This document shows positions 26,327 to 35,320 of a stretch of 64,000 bases of DNA, one piece after another. This DNA comes from Bradyrhizobium sp. 138. GTDB lineage: Bacteria > Pseudomonadota > Alphaproteobacteria > Rhizobiales > Xanthobacteraceae. The notes beneath the pieces were generated by a model, which did not search any database, was not told the DNA's origin, and saw only the letters and a program-made list of their open reading frames with translations. The stretch lies in the NCBI RefSeq assembly GCF_023074075.1, contig NZ_JADPKT010000003.1, forward strand, positions 418,001-482,000, written 5' to 3'. Each line of letters starts with the position of its first letter. Positions within the stretch are counted from its first letter, which is position 1. Both the position numbers and the translations under genes were made by a program.

Positions 26327-26919
26327 GGCAGGCTTTCCTTGATGTTCCCATCGGGGCTCATCGCGAATATCCTTGACCCGACGCGGCGGGCTTGAGCGTC
26401 ATCGTGGGTGCTCCAGATGACGCTCGTTCCATCCGCGACACGTTCGGCAATCAAAGCCTCGACGGCGGCGGCGGATACCGAGTCGAGCGCCGAAGTCGGC
26501 TCATCCAATAGCAGGACGCGCGACCGCAGCATCAGCCCCCGCACAAGCCCCAATCGCTGTCTCTCGCCCGTCGAAAGTCTCTGAACCGGCCAAGGTCCGC
26601 AGTCGTCCGGAAGGCCAAGACGCATGACCAGCGGTAGTGCATCATCCCAGGCCGTGAAGTGCTCCTGCACAATGTCAGACCACCAGCCGGGCTCGGCGGC
26701 GAGATAAGTCACTCGCTTTCGCCAGGCGGGTGCGGGCACCGCCTCCCTCGGCGTTCCGTCAAGCTTGACCGCCCCTTCGTTGGGATCGAGGTCCGCGATC
26801 GAGCGAAGCAGCAAGGTCTTTCCGACCCCGGATGGCCCCTGCAGGGCGACGCATTCGCCGTCCTGCAGATCGAATGACACTGAGATGTGCAAGCGCTTGA
26901 GCCTGCTGACCGTCAGCAT
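26323..26919 (-). CDS. fetA: FetA-like ABC exporter ATPase
   Basis: The protein has 198 residues, short for an ABC ATPase but normal for FetA/YbbL. It carries Walker A GPSGVGKT (28-35), the Q-loop region AAEPGWWSDIVQEHF, signature LSTGERQRLG, Walker B VLLLDEPTSALD and switch His in STHDDAQ. It energises the permease encoded by the overlapping downstream gene at the inner membrane. The upstream ATP-grasp-like gene ends three bases before its ATG, so three genes probably form one operon. Confidence 0.88.
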   Translation of the reverse strand: MLTVSRLKRLHISVSFDLQDGECVALQGPSGVGKTLLLRSIADLDPNEGAVKLDGTPREAVPAPAWRKRVTYLAAEPGWWSDIVQEHFTAWDDALPLVMRLGLPDDCGPWPVQRLSTGERQRLGLVRGLMLRSRVLLLDEPTSALDSVSAAAVEALIAERVADGTSVIWSTHDDAQARRVGSRIFAMSPDGNIKESLP

Positions 26920-26922
26920 GCG

Positions 26923-27963
26923 TCAAAGCTTGAGCTGCAAGCGATCGGCAACCCGTCGGGCGATCTCCGCCGGTGCCTCGGTCGGGTACGGATGCACCGA
27001 ACTGACGTTGATCTCGCCGAGCACGTAGCTGTCGCTCCCGTCGGGCTGGACAGGGCCGAGCATAAAGTCCGCATCCCAGATAGCTGGCAGGTCACTTCGC
27101 GCGATATCCAGTAACGAGGTCAGCTGCGGCGTCCACTCGTTCTCCATCAGCCGCCGCAGTCGCTGGAAGCGAGGGTCTGCGTTCGACGTGTAGAGCCGCG
27201 GGCCGGCCCCGGCTCGTGCGGCCGGTGACTCCACCAGGGCTTTGACCTTGTGGTGACCGAAGCCGGCGCAGCGATCGCCGGCCATGTAACAACGCACGAC
27301 GCCCTCGCCCAGGCGGGCCTGGAACGCTTGGTCGACCACGCTGCCGTTCTCGAAATACTCCGCACAGCGGCGGAGAAAATCGTCCAGCGTCAGTTCCTCC
27401 GGCGTGTCTTTGGTCGCGTCCAGCACCCTGATCATGGATGAGGTCGGCAGCTTCTCGACTTTCCAGACGCCCTGGCCACCGTTGCCCCGGTTGCGTTTGA
27501 TCACGCGCGGGCCCGAGGCGAGCCGCGCCGGTAGCTCGGCGCGCATCGCCGCCGCGGTCTGGTACAGCGCCGTGTCGCTTCCCCAGCCCATGGACCGGGT
27601 GCGATAGAGAACCTCCTTGGTGCCCATCTTGAGGATGACGTCCGGATGAGCGCTCACCCAAACGCCTTGCGCGGCGACGTCGCGCAGCAGGGCATCGAGA
27701 CCGGCCCGGTTCCGGCCGTCTTGGATGGGGTTGACCCAGACGAGCACTCCATCCGCTGAGAGCAGTTGTTCGCGCGCGGCGTCCGCAAAACTCTCGTCGT
27801 AGATCACTGGACGCCCGTCGATGCCGACGGCGGCAAGCGCTTCGAAGACGTCGACGAAGCGGCCGCTTTTCGGGGTGGCATCTCGACGCGCGGCGGCGTC
27901 TCCTCGCGAGAGGATGGCTACCGTACGTCGGGGAGAGGAATGTCTTTCAGTGTCCATGCGCAA
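26923..27963 (-). CDS. Cj0069-family / ATP-grasp-like protein
   Basis: The protein has 346 residues, cytoplasmic. The body reads like an ATP-grasp enzyme: MGTKEVLYRTRSMGWG, then a conserved basic loop GPRVIKRNRGNGGQGVWKVE (phosphate-binding like), and near the end WDADFMLGP with LGEINVSSVHPYP (acidic and Asn metal-ligand positions). This corresponds to the Cj0069 group, whose reaction is unknown. It leads a three-gene operon with the FetAB-like exporter, so it may make or modify a metal-binding or peptide-like ligand for that exporter; this is inference. Confidence 0.75.
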   Translation of the reverse strand: MRMDTERHSSPRRTVAILSRGDAAARRDATPKSGRFVDVFEALAAVGIDGRPVIYDESFADAAREQLLSADGVLVWVNPIQDGRNRAGLDALLRDVAAQGVWVSAHPDVILKMGTKEVLYRTRSMGWGSDTALYQTAAAMRAELPARLASGPRVIKRNRGNGGQGVWKVEKLPTSSMIRVLDATKDTPEELTLDDFLRRCAEYFENGSVVDQAFQARLGEGVVRCYMAGDRCAGFGHHKVKALVESPAARAGAGPRLYTSNADPRFQRLRRLMENEWTPQLTSLLDIARSDLPAIWDADFMLGPVQPDGSDSYVLGEINVSSVHPYPTEAPAEIARRVADRLQLKL

Positions 27964-28545
27964 GCTCCACGTGTTGCGTGCTGCGCAGAGCTTGGACCGA
28001 AGTCTCGCCGGGAGTCTGCTTGATCCCGCCCAGGCAGTCTACGTGAGATCGCGCGGATCCTTCAAGTGGCGGTTTTCCTGCCCGTCGCGTTGACCCAGCG
28101 GTGAGGTCCTTTCGTTCCGGACGGCGGTGAAATTTTCGTGACGTTCGGTTTCACGCGCCCAGGCGATCGCGGGTTGACAGCCCGGCGGTCTGAGCATTTT
28201 ATTCGGGTCACGGGGATATGCGATCTCCCCGCGAGGCGTCATGCCCAAGAATCGCGTCCTGATCAACAAGGACGCAGCGTGTCAGCATCGAGCACCTACC
28301 TTTCACCCGACAAACTGTGTCGATCGGTACGCTCGGCGCCCGGGCCGACGCCGGGCCTGACCGCGGCGTCGTGGCCTTTCGCGCATGTTCGACGGCGCCC
28401 TCGCGCAGTTGAACGCAGGTCTTCCTCCTACACGACCGATGTTGCCGCGACAGGATCAAGAGATCGCACGACGCGCCGGCCAACAAGGTCAGGTGCAGCC
28501 GGGAGCAGGACTACTTCTGGGGCTGGGACAACCAGGAGATCAGAC
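27964..28545. other. Divergent intergenic region with promoter-like sequence
   Basis: About 580 bases lie between the divergent ATP-grasp and PepSY-like genes. A sigma70-like TTGACA (28174-28179) and TTTTAT (28197-28202) with 17-bp spacing points rightward. Just after it, CGGGGA and TCCCCG (28211-28231) form a dyad where a repressor could bind. No gene is supported; the long plus-strand frame from 28138 has non-protein-like composition upstream of 28546. Confidence 0.45.
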
Positions 28546-28779
28546 ATGCGAACATCGACGATTTATCGGGCAGCGCTCTTCGTAGCGCTTGCGGCGGGAC
28601 TCTCGCCTGCCCGCGCTCTGACCCAAGACGAGCTCGTCGCCAAGATCCAGGCGGCCGGCTACTCGCAGGTGACCGACGTCAAATCGACCGCCGAGGGCAT
28701 CACGGCCAAGGCTGTGAAGGACGGCAAGCCGGTGACTCTCGTCGTCGACAGCAGCGGCCAAATCAAAGAGCGAAACTGA
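28546..28779 (+). CDS. Small exported PepSY-like protein
   Basis: The protein has 77 residues from the ATG at 28546, with CAGGAG nine bases upstream. The signal peptide covers residues 1-24 (AALFVALAAGLSPARA). The mature part, LTQDELVAKIQAAGYSQVTD onward, has the helix plus four-strand pattern of PepSY modules: a helix, then DVKSTAEGITAKAVKDG and VTLVVDSSGQIKE strands. PepSY domains are seen in protease inhibitors and sensor proteins of the envelope. It is followed after 17 bp by the DUF1259 gene, in one operon. Confidence 0.8.
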   Translation: MRTSTIYRAALFVALAAGLSPARALTQDELVAKIQAAGYSQVTDVKSTAEGITAKAVKDGKPVTLVVDSSGQIKERN

Positions 28780-28796
28780 GATGGAGGACGCGCACG

Positions 28797-29699
28797 ATGA
28801 AACTCAGAATCTGGTCCCTGGCCGTGACCGGCCTCGCTCTCGCCTACTTGCCCTTCGTCTACATGGCACGCGCGCAAGCGATCGATTGGCAAAAGGTCGA
28901 CGAGACCCTCGGCCGGAAGGCCGCGGTCTCCGATGACGTCCACCGCTACGGCTTTCCACGTAGCGACCTTTCGGTGACCCTGGACGGCGTGACGATCAAG
29001 CCTTCGCTGGCGCTCGGCGGATGGGTCGCCTTCAAACCTGGACACGGTGGCGCCATGGTCATGGGCGACCTTGTGCTGCTCGATACCGAAATCAATCCCG
29101 TGATGGCGAAGATGATCGCGAGCGGTCTCGAAATCACCGCCGTGCACAATCATCTGCTGCGCGCGAGCCCGGCGACGTTCTACATGCACGTGGCCGGCCA
29201 CGGTGCCCCCCTCAAGCTGGCCTCGGCGATCCGTGATGCGCTGGCCGAGAGCAAGACGCCATTGACGGTCGCGGCCCCGGTGGCCCAACCACCGGCCGTC
29301 GATCTCGACACCGCGAAGCTCGACCAGATCATCGGTGTCAAAGGCCAAGTTAACGGCGGCGTCTACCAGTTCAACGTGAAGCGGCGCGACCCGATCACGC
29401 AAGACGGCATGCCGTTGACGCCCGTCGGCCCGATGGGCGTCGCGATCGGCATCAATTTCCAGCCGACCGGGGGCGGGAAGGCAGCCATCACGGGCGATTT
29501 CGTGCTAACCAGCGACGAGGTCAACCCCGTCATCCTGGCGCTGCGGACGCACGGCATCGAGGTGACGGCGCTGCACAGCCACATGCTGGACGAGCAGCCG
29601 CGGCTTTTCTTCATGCACTTCTGGGCGAATGACGACGCCGTGAAGCTCGCCGAGGGTTTGCGCGCGTCTCTCGACAAAACTGCCAGCACTAGGAATTGA
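28797..29699 (+). CDS. DUF1259 (LppY/LpqO-type) exported protein
   Basis: The protein has 300 residues with a signal peptide (LAVTGLALAYLPFVYMARAQA, cleavage near residue 26). Two copies of the DUF1259 unit follow, about 30-160 and 175-295. Each has a strand block with GDLVLLDTEINPVM or GDFVLTSDEVNPVI, then the His pattern EITAVHNHLL or EVTALHSHML and a YMHVAGHG or FMHFWANDD end. The paired His residues could hold a metal. The function is unknown; the family occurs in metal- and stress-related loci. It shares an operon with the PepSY-like gene. Confidence 0.88.
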   Translation: MKLRIWSLAVTGLALAYLPFVYMARAQAIDWQKVDETLGRKAAVSDDVHRYGFPRSDLSVTLDGVTIKPSLALGGWVAFKPGHGGAMVMGDLVLLDTEINPVMAKMIASGLEITAVHNHLLRASPATFYMHVAGHGAPLKLASAIRDALAESKTPLTVAAPVAQPPAVDLDTAKLDQIIGVKGQVNGGVYQFNVKRRDPITQDGMPLTPVGPMGVAIGINFQPTGGGKAAITGDFVLTSDEVNPVILALRTHGIEVTALHSHMLDEQPRLFFMHFWANDDAVKLAEGLRASLDKTASTRN

Positions 29700-30103
29700 C
29701 TTGCCGGCAAAGATGTCGTGCAGACTTTCCGCAGTCGAGAAGTCTGTTTCGGGAAAGAAAAGATGCCAACAAGCCGACCGGCAGCGAAAGCGCAATAAGC
29801 ATGATGGGAGAGGTCGTCGGAAAGCCTAGAGACTGAGCCCCCCTACGCCGGAAAAATCGCGTGGCCTGCAGCCCAAGCAAGCCGGCCGTGCCTATGTTGA
29901 GTTGTTCAAATCTTGACGTGGGCTGTAGCCATCCTTTGAGGTAACCGTACCGGCCTTGGCGTTGACGGTAATTTGTTACCTTAGAAGAGCTAGGGGTCGT
30001 CTGGTCACCGCTATTACTGGGCGGCTCCTAGGGGACCTTGGGCGACTCCGTAGAGGCGCCAACTTGTACCAGCCCCATTGGCTGCCCTGGCGCCGCGTGC
30101 CTG

Positions 30104-30138
30104 CAAAAACCGCCCTGTGGGGCTCCCGAGCGGCGGTT
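30104..30138 (-). terminator. Rho-independent terminator-like hairpin (minus strand)
   Basis: On the minus strand AACCGCC (30138-30132) pairs with GGCGGTT (30114-30108), and the stem runs directly into TTTTTG (30109-30104). It lies about 540 bp past the stop of the HamB-like gene, whose transcripts it could end. Confidence 0.5.
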
Positions 30139-30270
30139 AGCTAAACCGCTGGCCAATGCCTGCAAGTATATGTTTAAGCGCAATTAATTGTTGGGAACGA
30201 AGTGATTGGGTAACGGTAGGGTATAGGACATTTCGCTTTATCAATCTTAGGTTGAGTGCTAGTATTACCT

Positions 30271-30480
30271 ATGACTTTTGCCGCGGCCCGCCGCTTGGCT
30301 CGTTACTTTCGAGCGTTAGGCTATCAAGTGCGTCTTCAGAAACACGCGCTTCCGGCGACAGCGCCGTTCTACACGGTTCAAAAATGCCTAGTTCCGAGCG
30401 CTGATCCCGCCGCGAAGCTCGTGAAAAACGGAACGAGCAAGAGGAATTCTACAGTCGGCTGGCGCCAATCGGGTGCATGA
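30271..30480 (+). CDS. Possible small basic protein
   Basis: A 69-codon frame whose product begins with an Arg-rich amphipathic helix (FAAARRLARYFRALGYQVRL). It overlaps a 37-codon frame at 30477-30590 by four bases (ATGA). No ribosome-binding site or family is seen; it may be a remnant. Confidence 0.25.
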   Translation: MTFAAARRLARYFRALGYQVRLQKHALPATAPFYTVQKCLVPSADPAAKLVKNGTSKRNSTVGWRQSGA

Positions 30481-30681
30481 AATCTGCGCCAGTAACGTAT
30501 GAACATGCGGCAAGCTTGCTCAATCCGAAGCAACTGCTCGAGATGACGGACGCAAGCGATATCGGGATCGCGGGCCGCAGGAAATCTTGATCTCGCGCTC
30601 ACCGACCACCTTTCCACCTTTCTCAGGCAATCCGGGACGCTTTTTTCGGAGGATGGAGACGATAGGCGTCTGTAAGCAAAT

Positions 30682-33600
30682 CTATTCTCTGCTGCTTTTG
30701 GTCCAAGCGAGATGCGCCTGCACTCGCCCTAAACTGTCAGCGTTGTCAGTGGCAAACTTCAATTTTTCCAAATCATCGAAGCCAAGCCGAACGGCGGTGG
30801 AAAGGCTTTCAACAACCTCGCGATCCAAATCGTCCTGTTCAGAGAACGGATCGAGCTCCAGCACCGTGTATGAAACGATGCTGAGAATGAAAGATATTGC
30901 CCTAGGGATCACCGACCCGATCATCTCGCGCGACCTTGGGCAGGACAGAGCTGATCCTGAGTGTGGATCGCCGCCTAGGACAACCTCGATTTCATTGATG
31001 GGCTTGCCTCTAACCCACGCGATAATTCCGGGACGCAAATCATTCAGCACATCGGTGTCGACCACGCCTGCCTTCTTCCTGCCGGTACTGGCCCGGGCGG
31101 CTCCCGCGACGTCGAAAAGCAACAACGTACGAACCTCCTCGTCGTCCTTCAGCCAAGCGAATACCCAAACGATCCATCTACGGATCGTCGTGGGCAACTT
31201 TCCAGCATCGCTCGAGATTCGACTCCTTAGCCTGACTAGCACGTTAGCTGGTAAGCCGCTTTTGGACGCCAGGGCGAAAACCGTGCCCTCTATCCCATCT
31301 TCTACATCGTCTTCAACCGCTTTCTTGATCAGCGCAACTTTAACGTCGAACTCCTTCTGCTCAGCCGCCCTGCGCGCCGCATACGCGGCCAAGGAGCGTT
31401 TGAAATCAAACATTGACGGCTCGTTATCCTCGTCTTCCGATTCACGCAAAAGCGCCATGCGGTTGATTGTGTAGCGAACATCTCGATCTAAGTTCTCTCC
31501 ATCCGCTAAACGATCCAGCACAACCTCCAGCGGATCAGTAATAGTCACGCAGCGATCATTCTCTGGCAACACCGCGCGCAATTTTTTTATGACATCAGGA
31601 CTCAAGCCCTTCCCTTTGGAGAATGAAATGATCGGTTCAGGTATCAGCAAAACGACACCGTTCGCTAAATGCCCGGCGCGTCCCGCTCTGGCAGCGGCAT
31701 TGAGAATTTCGTGAGCCTCTAAATCCTCTCTGCCCTCTTCTGAAGCGCGCTTGTCGCCAGCTAGGACGGCTAGTTGCGCCGGAAGATTCAACCCTTGAGC
31801 AAGCGTCGGAGTCGCAACGATGACGGTTGCCCCATCAGAGCGCCTGAACATGCTTTCTGCTAGCTCTCGCTCCAACCGAAACATCGCAGCATTGTGCGGA
31901 ACGGCTGCCACGGCTCCGCTGAGAAGCGAATGCTTCAAGTCACCTAGTTCCAGCTCAAGCGCATCCCACTTTGATTGTTCGTCCTCAGTCGGCGCGATAG
32001 TCTTGCCGAGAGCTGTCGCTATGTCGGAGGCTGTCGACACAGCATCATTCTTTGTGTTTACAAACACGATGGTTTTCAAACCATTGCGTGCCGCGTCCGC
32101 CGATATTGCAGCAGCGACTTTATTGGAGTTTGGCTTCAGGTGAATGCCGCTACCACGAAGTTCGCCGGTCAGTCGCACTCGCGAGTTCAGGAGCGGCGTG
32201 AAAGAACAAAACACTCTTCTTTCGATTAGCCAATTATGTTGCAAACCCCAAATAGCAGCTGGTTGAACAACTAGTTTGTCAGCCGCAGCGGTCCTTAGGC
32301 CCTTGGCACGCTTTCCAGCCTGCTTGTCGCCCGCTGCCTGGATCTTAAGCGCACCCCTTATAGCTGCAGCAATCTCGTCGTCCTGATAAATTACAACACC
32401 GCGGGCTTGCCTGCTCGGCTTCCAGAGAAGATCAACATGCACGCAATCTCTCGCGGTAAGCTCAGCTATCCAATCCGCAAACTCCGCCGCGTTCTTGAGC
32501 ATGGCGGACAAGAACAGAAAGTCTGAGCCGGGAACGACATGATTGAACGCGAGCACGCACAACATGCTGTCTAGCGCCCTCCTAATCTTCCCGGACTGCG
32601 GGCTGAGAAGGTGGCATTCGTCAAAAACGAGCAGACCGACGTCGTCAAATACGGTTGGCGCGAACGACAACATTGCAAGACACCGCTCTGGCGTCATCAC
32701 TTCGATCTCCTTTAGCTGCGTATCCGACAGCATAAGCAGATCGAAGTCGCTCGACACGACAGAACCAAGCAGATCCTTTGGAAACATCTTCTGCAAATCG
32801 CGCGTCAACTGCTCGACCAACGCATGAGTGGGTGCAAGGAAGACAACCTTCTTCTTCCTAGCAAGGGTACCAGCAATTTTTAGCGAAGAGAGTGTGGTTT
32901 TTCCGGCCCCGGTTGGCAGAACGACTACCGCCGATTTGCCAGTCTCATAGAAATGAACCGCTATTGCCTGACGATGATTAGGCCAAACGAAAGGCGCGCT
33001 GTCGGCTCTATGACGTAGCCACTTCTTCCAAAAATTGCTGTCTGCGCCATCCGGTGGCGTCAGCCGCGTTAAGGCCGCATCCCGTATCCCGTCGCTCGCC
33101 GACAGGAGCAACGAAGCCAGGTGGCGCGGACCCGCATAGGTCGTGAAGAGATCGCCCGTAAGAGTGTCGTCTCCTTCGGCCGAATGAGATGAAAGTTCCA
33201 ACACCTTCCGAAACGCCGCGTCTGGGCTGTCGAAACGTCTGCCTGTCGCCTCGGGGACCGGCGTCGACAAAATTTGAGATGCGAGCAGCTCGATTCCACA
33301 AATCAGCGCTTCGAGCAAAGCCTTCAGCGCTTGGCGTTGCAGCTCGATGTTGAGTGTCTGCGGCCGACGCCATCGCCCGGCGCGAGCAATAATTTCCGCG
33401 AGATTTCCGCGAGCCAAATCGCGCACGTGATCAGCAATAATCCGCGCTTCGTAAACCTGGTCACGGCGCTCGCGTCCGATCAGCGTCGCGGCTTCATAGG
33501 CATCTGCGTATTGCTCTGCAGCAAGAAACAGCAAAGCCGCTGCAATCGTGGGATCAACTTGCTCGCGGTCGACGTGAGGTCTTAATACAGCATCTTCGGG

Positions 33601-33909
33601 TAACTGTTTCCGTGCGAGTATCTGCTGCGCCGTTCCGGCCACGAATGCGGATGCTCGCCTAACGCTGGCATCGTCGTGAACCGAGGTAATTACCTCATAG
33701 GTATCGGCGATCCTTTCAAGCGGCCAATTGTCGGTATCACTTGCCTCGCTTGCGGCTGCTCCGCGCAAGCGAAGAGACATCAGCTGAGCGTAGTGGCGGG
33801 TGAGCCGACGCGGCAAGTCTTGCGCGTCGAGATCGGGAAGGCTCGGCGCCGATCGCAACATCGCGGAGGTTTCGGGATCAAACACCGGCGCCCTCCTTGG
33901 CCATCGCAT
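30682..33909 (-). CDS. hamB: HamB-like helicase of a Hachiman/AbpAB-type defence system
   Basis: The protein has 1075 residues. The first 300 form an alpha-helical N-terminal region without recognised motifs. The superfamily 2 helicase core starts near 310: Walker A LPTGAGKT (331-338), APTHALVEQL (motif Ia), DECH box LLVFDECHLL (427-435), FLSAML (motif III), and in the second RecA lobe IVATPTLAQGLNLP with AARAGRAGH (motifs V and VI). The C-terminal 300 residues are helical. In Hachiman the helicase surveys DNA and controls the associated HamA nuclease. The gene starts inside the HamA-like gene with a 32-bp overlap, matching the hamA-hamB order. Confidence 0.8.
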   Translation of the reverse strand: MRWPRRAPVFDPETSAMLRSAPSLPDLDAQDLPRRLTRHYAQLMSLRLRGAAASEASDTDNWPLERIADTYEVITSVHDDASVRRASAFVAGTAQQILARKQLPEDAVLRPHVDREQVDPTIAAALLFLAAEQYADAYEAATLIGRERRDQVYEARIIADHVRDLARGNLAEIIARAGRWRRPQTLNIELQRQALKALLEALICGIELLASQILSTPVPEATGRRFDSPDAAFRKVLELSSHSAEGDDTLTGDLFTTYAGPRHLASLLLSASDGIRDAALTRLTPPDGADSNFWKKWLRHRADSAPFVWPNHRQAIAVHFYETGKSAVVVLPTGAGKTTLSSLKIAGTLARKKKVVFLAPTHALVEQLTRDLQKMFPKDLLGSVVSSDFDLLMLSDTQLKEIEVMTPERCLAMLSFAPTVFDDVGLLVFDECHLLSPQSGKIRRALDSMLCVLAFNHVVPGSDFLFLSAMLKNAAEFADWIAELTARDCVHVDLLWKPSRQARGVVIYQDDEIAAAIRGALKIQAAGDKQAGKRAKGLRTAAADKLVVQPAAIWGLQHNWLIERRVFCSFTPLLNSRVRLTGELRGSGIHLKPNSNKVAAAISADAARNGLKTIVFVNTKNDAVSTASDIATALGKTIAPTEDEQSKWDALELELGDLKHSLLSGAVAAVPHNAAMFRLERELAESMFRRSDGATVIVATPTLAQGLNLPAQLAVLAGDKRASEEGREDLEAHEILNAAARAGRAGHLANGVVLLIPEPIISFSKGKGLSPDVIKKLRAVLPENDRCVTITDPLEVVLDRLADGENLDRDVRYTINRMALLRESEDEDNEPSMFDFKRSLAAYAARRAAEQKEFDVKVALIKKAVEDDVEDGIEGTVFALASKSGLPANVLVRLRSRISSDAGKLPTTIRRWIVWVFAWLKDDEEVRTLLLFDVAGAARASTGRKKAGVVDTDVLNDLRPGIIAWVRGKPINEIEVVLGGDPHSGSALSCPRSREMIGSVIPRAISFILSIVSYTVLELDPFSEQDDLDREVVESLSTAVRLGFDDLEKLKFATDNADSLGRVQAHLAWTKSSRE

Positions 33910-34768
33910 CCAAAGCAGTCAATGCTTGCTGCGCAAGATCATCGAACCAATCACGAAGATCACCGTCCACGACAAAGGTCGCGCCGATGCGTTGCTGCGC
34001 GGTGATGCCCTTAAGCTTGTTGTAGCCCTTGAACAGCGCGACGCGTCCCGTTTCGGAGTCATGCTCCGCGGAGATCGCCAAGGCTGCCCGATAGCGGCGG
34101 TAAGCGAGATCGAGTACGCGCGAAGCTGCTTGAACTGCCGCGGTGCCATCTACGCCACTTTTCTCAATCAATGCTGACGCACCGGACACCAATTCAGGCC
34201 CGCGAAGGTTTTTATGATGATCGGCAAACGCTTTCATTACATCCCCCCGAAAAATCGCCCGGGGATTCTCTGAGCATTTATCCTCGAAAATAGTTGCAGA
34301 TGTAATTTCCGGCGTTGACGCCGCAAGCTCGATCATCAAGCCATCGATGCCCTGTGTTGTAGCCTTGATGTGCGGATCCTTCATAAAGATCCGGGCGGTC
34401 CCAGCTTGGCGGGCCGCAATCCATGAAATCGCTTCGAAAAGGAAGCCGTCTCGTCTCCAGCGCGAAGAGTCCTTTTGCTCTGGAGTCGTGCCGACAATGC
34501 GGAGCTGCCGTTTCGCGGCATCGGTCAGGCTCTTGGCGCTGATAGCAGAAGCTGTTGGCGACAAGTCCTCGATGATTTTGGCGGCATGCAAAGCCTGGCC
34601 CATCGCAATCAACGCAATCAGTCGCGCGAGCCGGTTGGCGTCTTGTACCGTCCACCTACTGCCCGTCGAATTCGCATCAACAACGACAACGTCTGTAAGC
34701 AAGGCGCTTTTTTTCGCCTTTCCTACTTTTTTTGCTTTTGCGCCTTTAACTCCCGCACTACCTGCCAT
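33878..34768 (-). CDS. hamA: HamA-like (DUF1837-type) nuclease
   Basis: The protein has 296 residues. After a Lys/Ala-rich start, the middle shows a PD-(D/E)xK-like arrangement: Glu112 in GFLFEAISW, Asp142 in QGIDGLMIE and Glu162-x-Lys164 in IFEDKCSE. This matches the DUF1837 nuclease fold of HamA/AbpA proteins. Its 3' end overlaps the helicase gene by 32 bp. In the known system HamA is held in check by HamB and degrades DNA on phage attack, causing abortive infection. The basic N-terminal tail (KGAKAKKVGKAKK) is an addition that may bind nucleic acid. Confidence 0.75.
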   Translation of the reverse strand: MAGSAGVKGAKAKKVGKAKKSALLTDVVVVDANSTGSRWTVQDANRLARLIALIAMGQALHAAKIIEDLSPTASAISAKSLTDAAKRQLRIVGTTPEQKDSSRWRRDGFLFEAISWIAARQAGTARIFMKDPHIKATTQGIDGLMIELAASTPEITSATIFEDKCSENPRAIFRGDVMKAFADHHKNLRGPELVSGASALIEKSGVDGTAAVQAASRVLDLAYRRYRAALAISAEHDSETGRVALFKGYNKLKGITAQQRIGATFVVDGDLRDWFDDLAQQALTALDAMAKEGAGV

Positions 34769-35320
34769 TTCCCAGGACGTCTCCTAAAGCGACATGCCAA
34801 CAAGCTTACACACAACCTAACCTTGTTACCGCATACTGCGCTAGCATGAAGTGCACAAAACCTATTCTGCGGTGTGCGGCGTCGCGCCGACCGGCTTTCT
34901 CACTTCGGTCGGTTAGTTCTATTACTCTGCACGAAGTCTGGCGTTTCGTCGGCCCAATCCGCGCTACTCCGAGCTGGGCTTCCCGGGCCGTGGACATGGA
35001 CATGGTCCGCAGCTGATGGTTTCGACTGGTCCGATTGAGGACCGCTTCACCCGAACGTTCAAGCGCAGCGTGTTCGCCTATTCGGTCCATCAACCCATCT
35101 GGTCGGCGCAGGTAATTAATGAGCTGGTGGTGCAGTACACCCGAGTTGATAAGGAGCACCGGAACGCGTGCATGATCTCTATATGGAGCCGCGCCCGGTC
35201 TAAGCCGAGTTTCGCCTCTTTCTCAGGACGAGGGCTGGCACGCGGAAGAGCGTCTTCGGGATTGCTGGCCGCAAGAAGGCCCGCCTTTAGATTTGGCAAT
35301 ATTCGGGGTAACGTTTCCAG
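34769..35320. other. Divergent intergenic region between HamA-like and nuclease genes
   Basis: About 550 bases contain the promoters of the defence genes on both sides. A plus-strand frame at 35016-35324 overlaps the next start by ATGA, but its second half is Arg/Ser/Ala low-complexity and it matches nothing, so it is not called. No repeats or RNA genes were seen. Confidence 0.4.

Larger units (their letters stand above)
29700..30681. other. Gene-poor stretch between metal and defence blocks
   Basis: Nearly 1 kb has no well-supported gene. It holds the terminator-like hairpin at 30108-30138 and two small overlapping frames at 30271-30590 (listed separately). The 29690-29880 minus strand contains a decayed-looking hydrophobic stretch (IMLIALSLPVGLLASFL). 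The junction may mark where two island modules were joined. Confidence 0.4.

Noticed and set aside
28138..28545. Long 5' extension of the PepSY-like gene frame
   Set aside because: The upstream part is Arg/Ser/Thr-rich without signal peptide; the ATG at 28546 has a good ribosome-binding site and begins a clean signal peptide.
29689..29880. Minus-strand frame with a hydrophobic segment resembling a C-terminal membrane anchor
   Set aside because: No upstream protein continues it and the motif is too weak to call a sorting signal.
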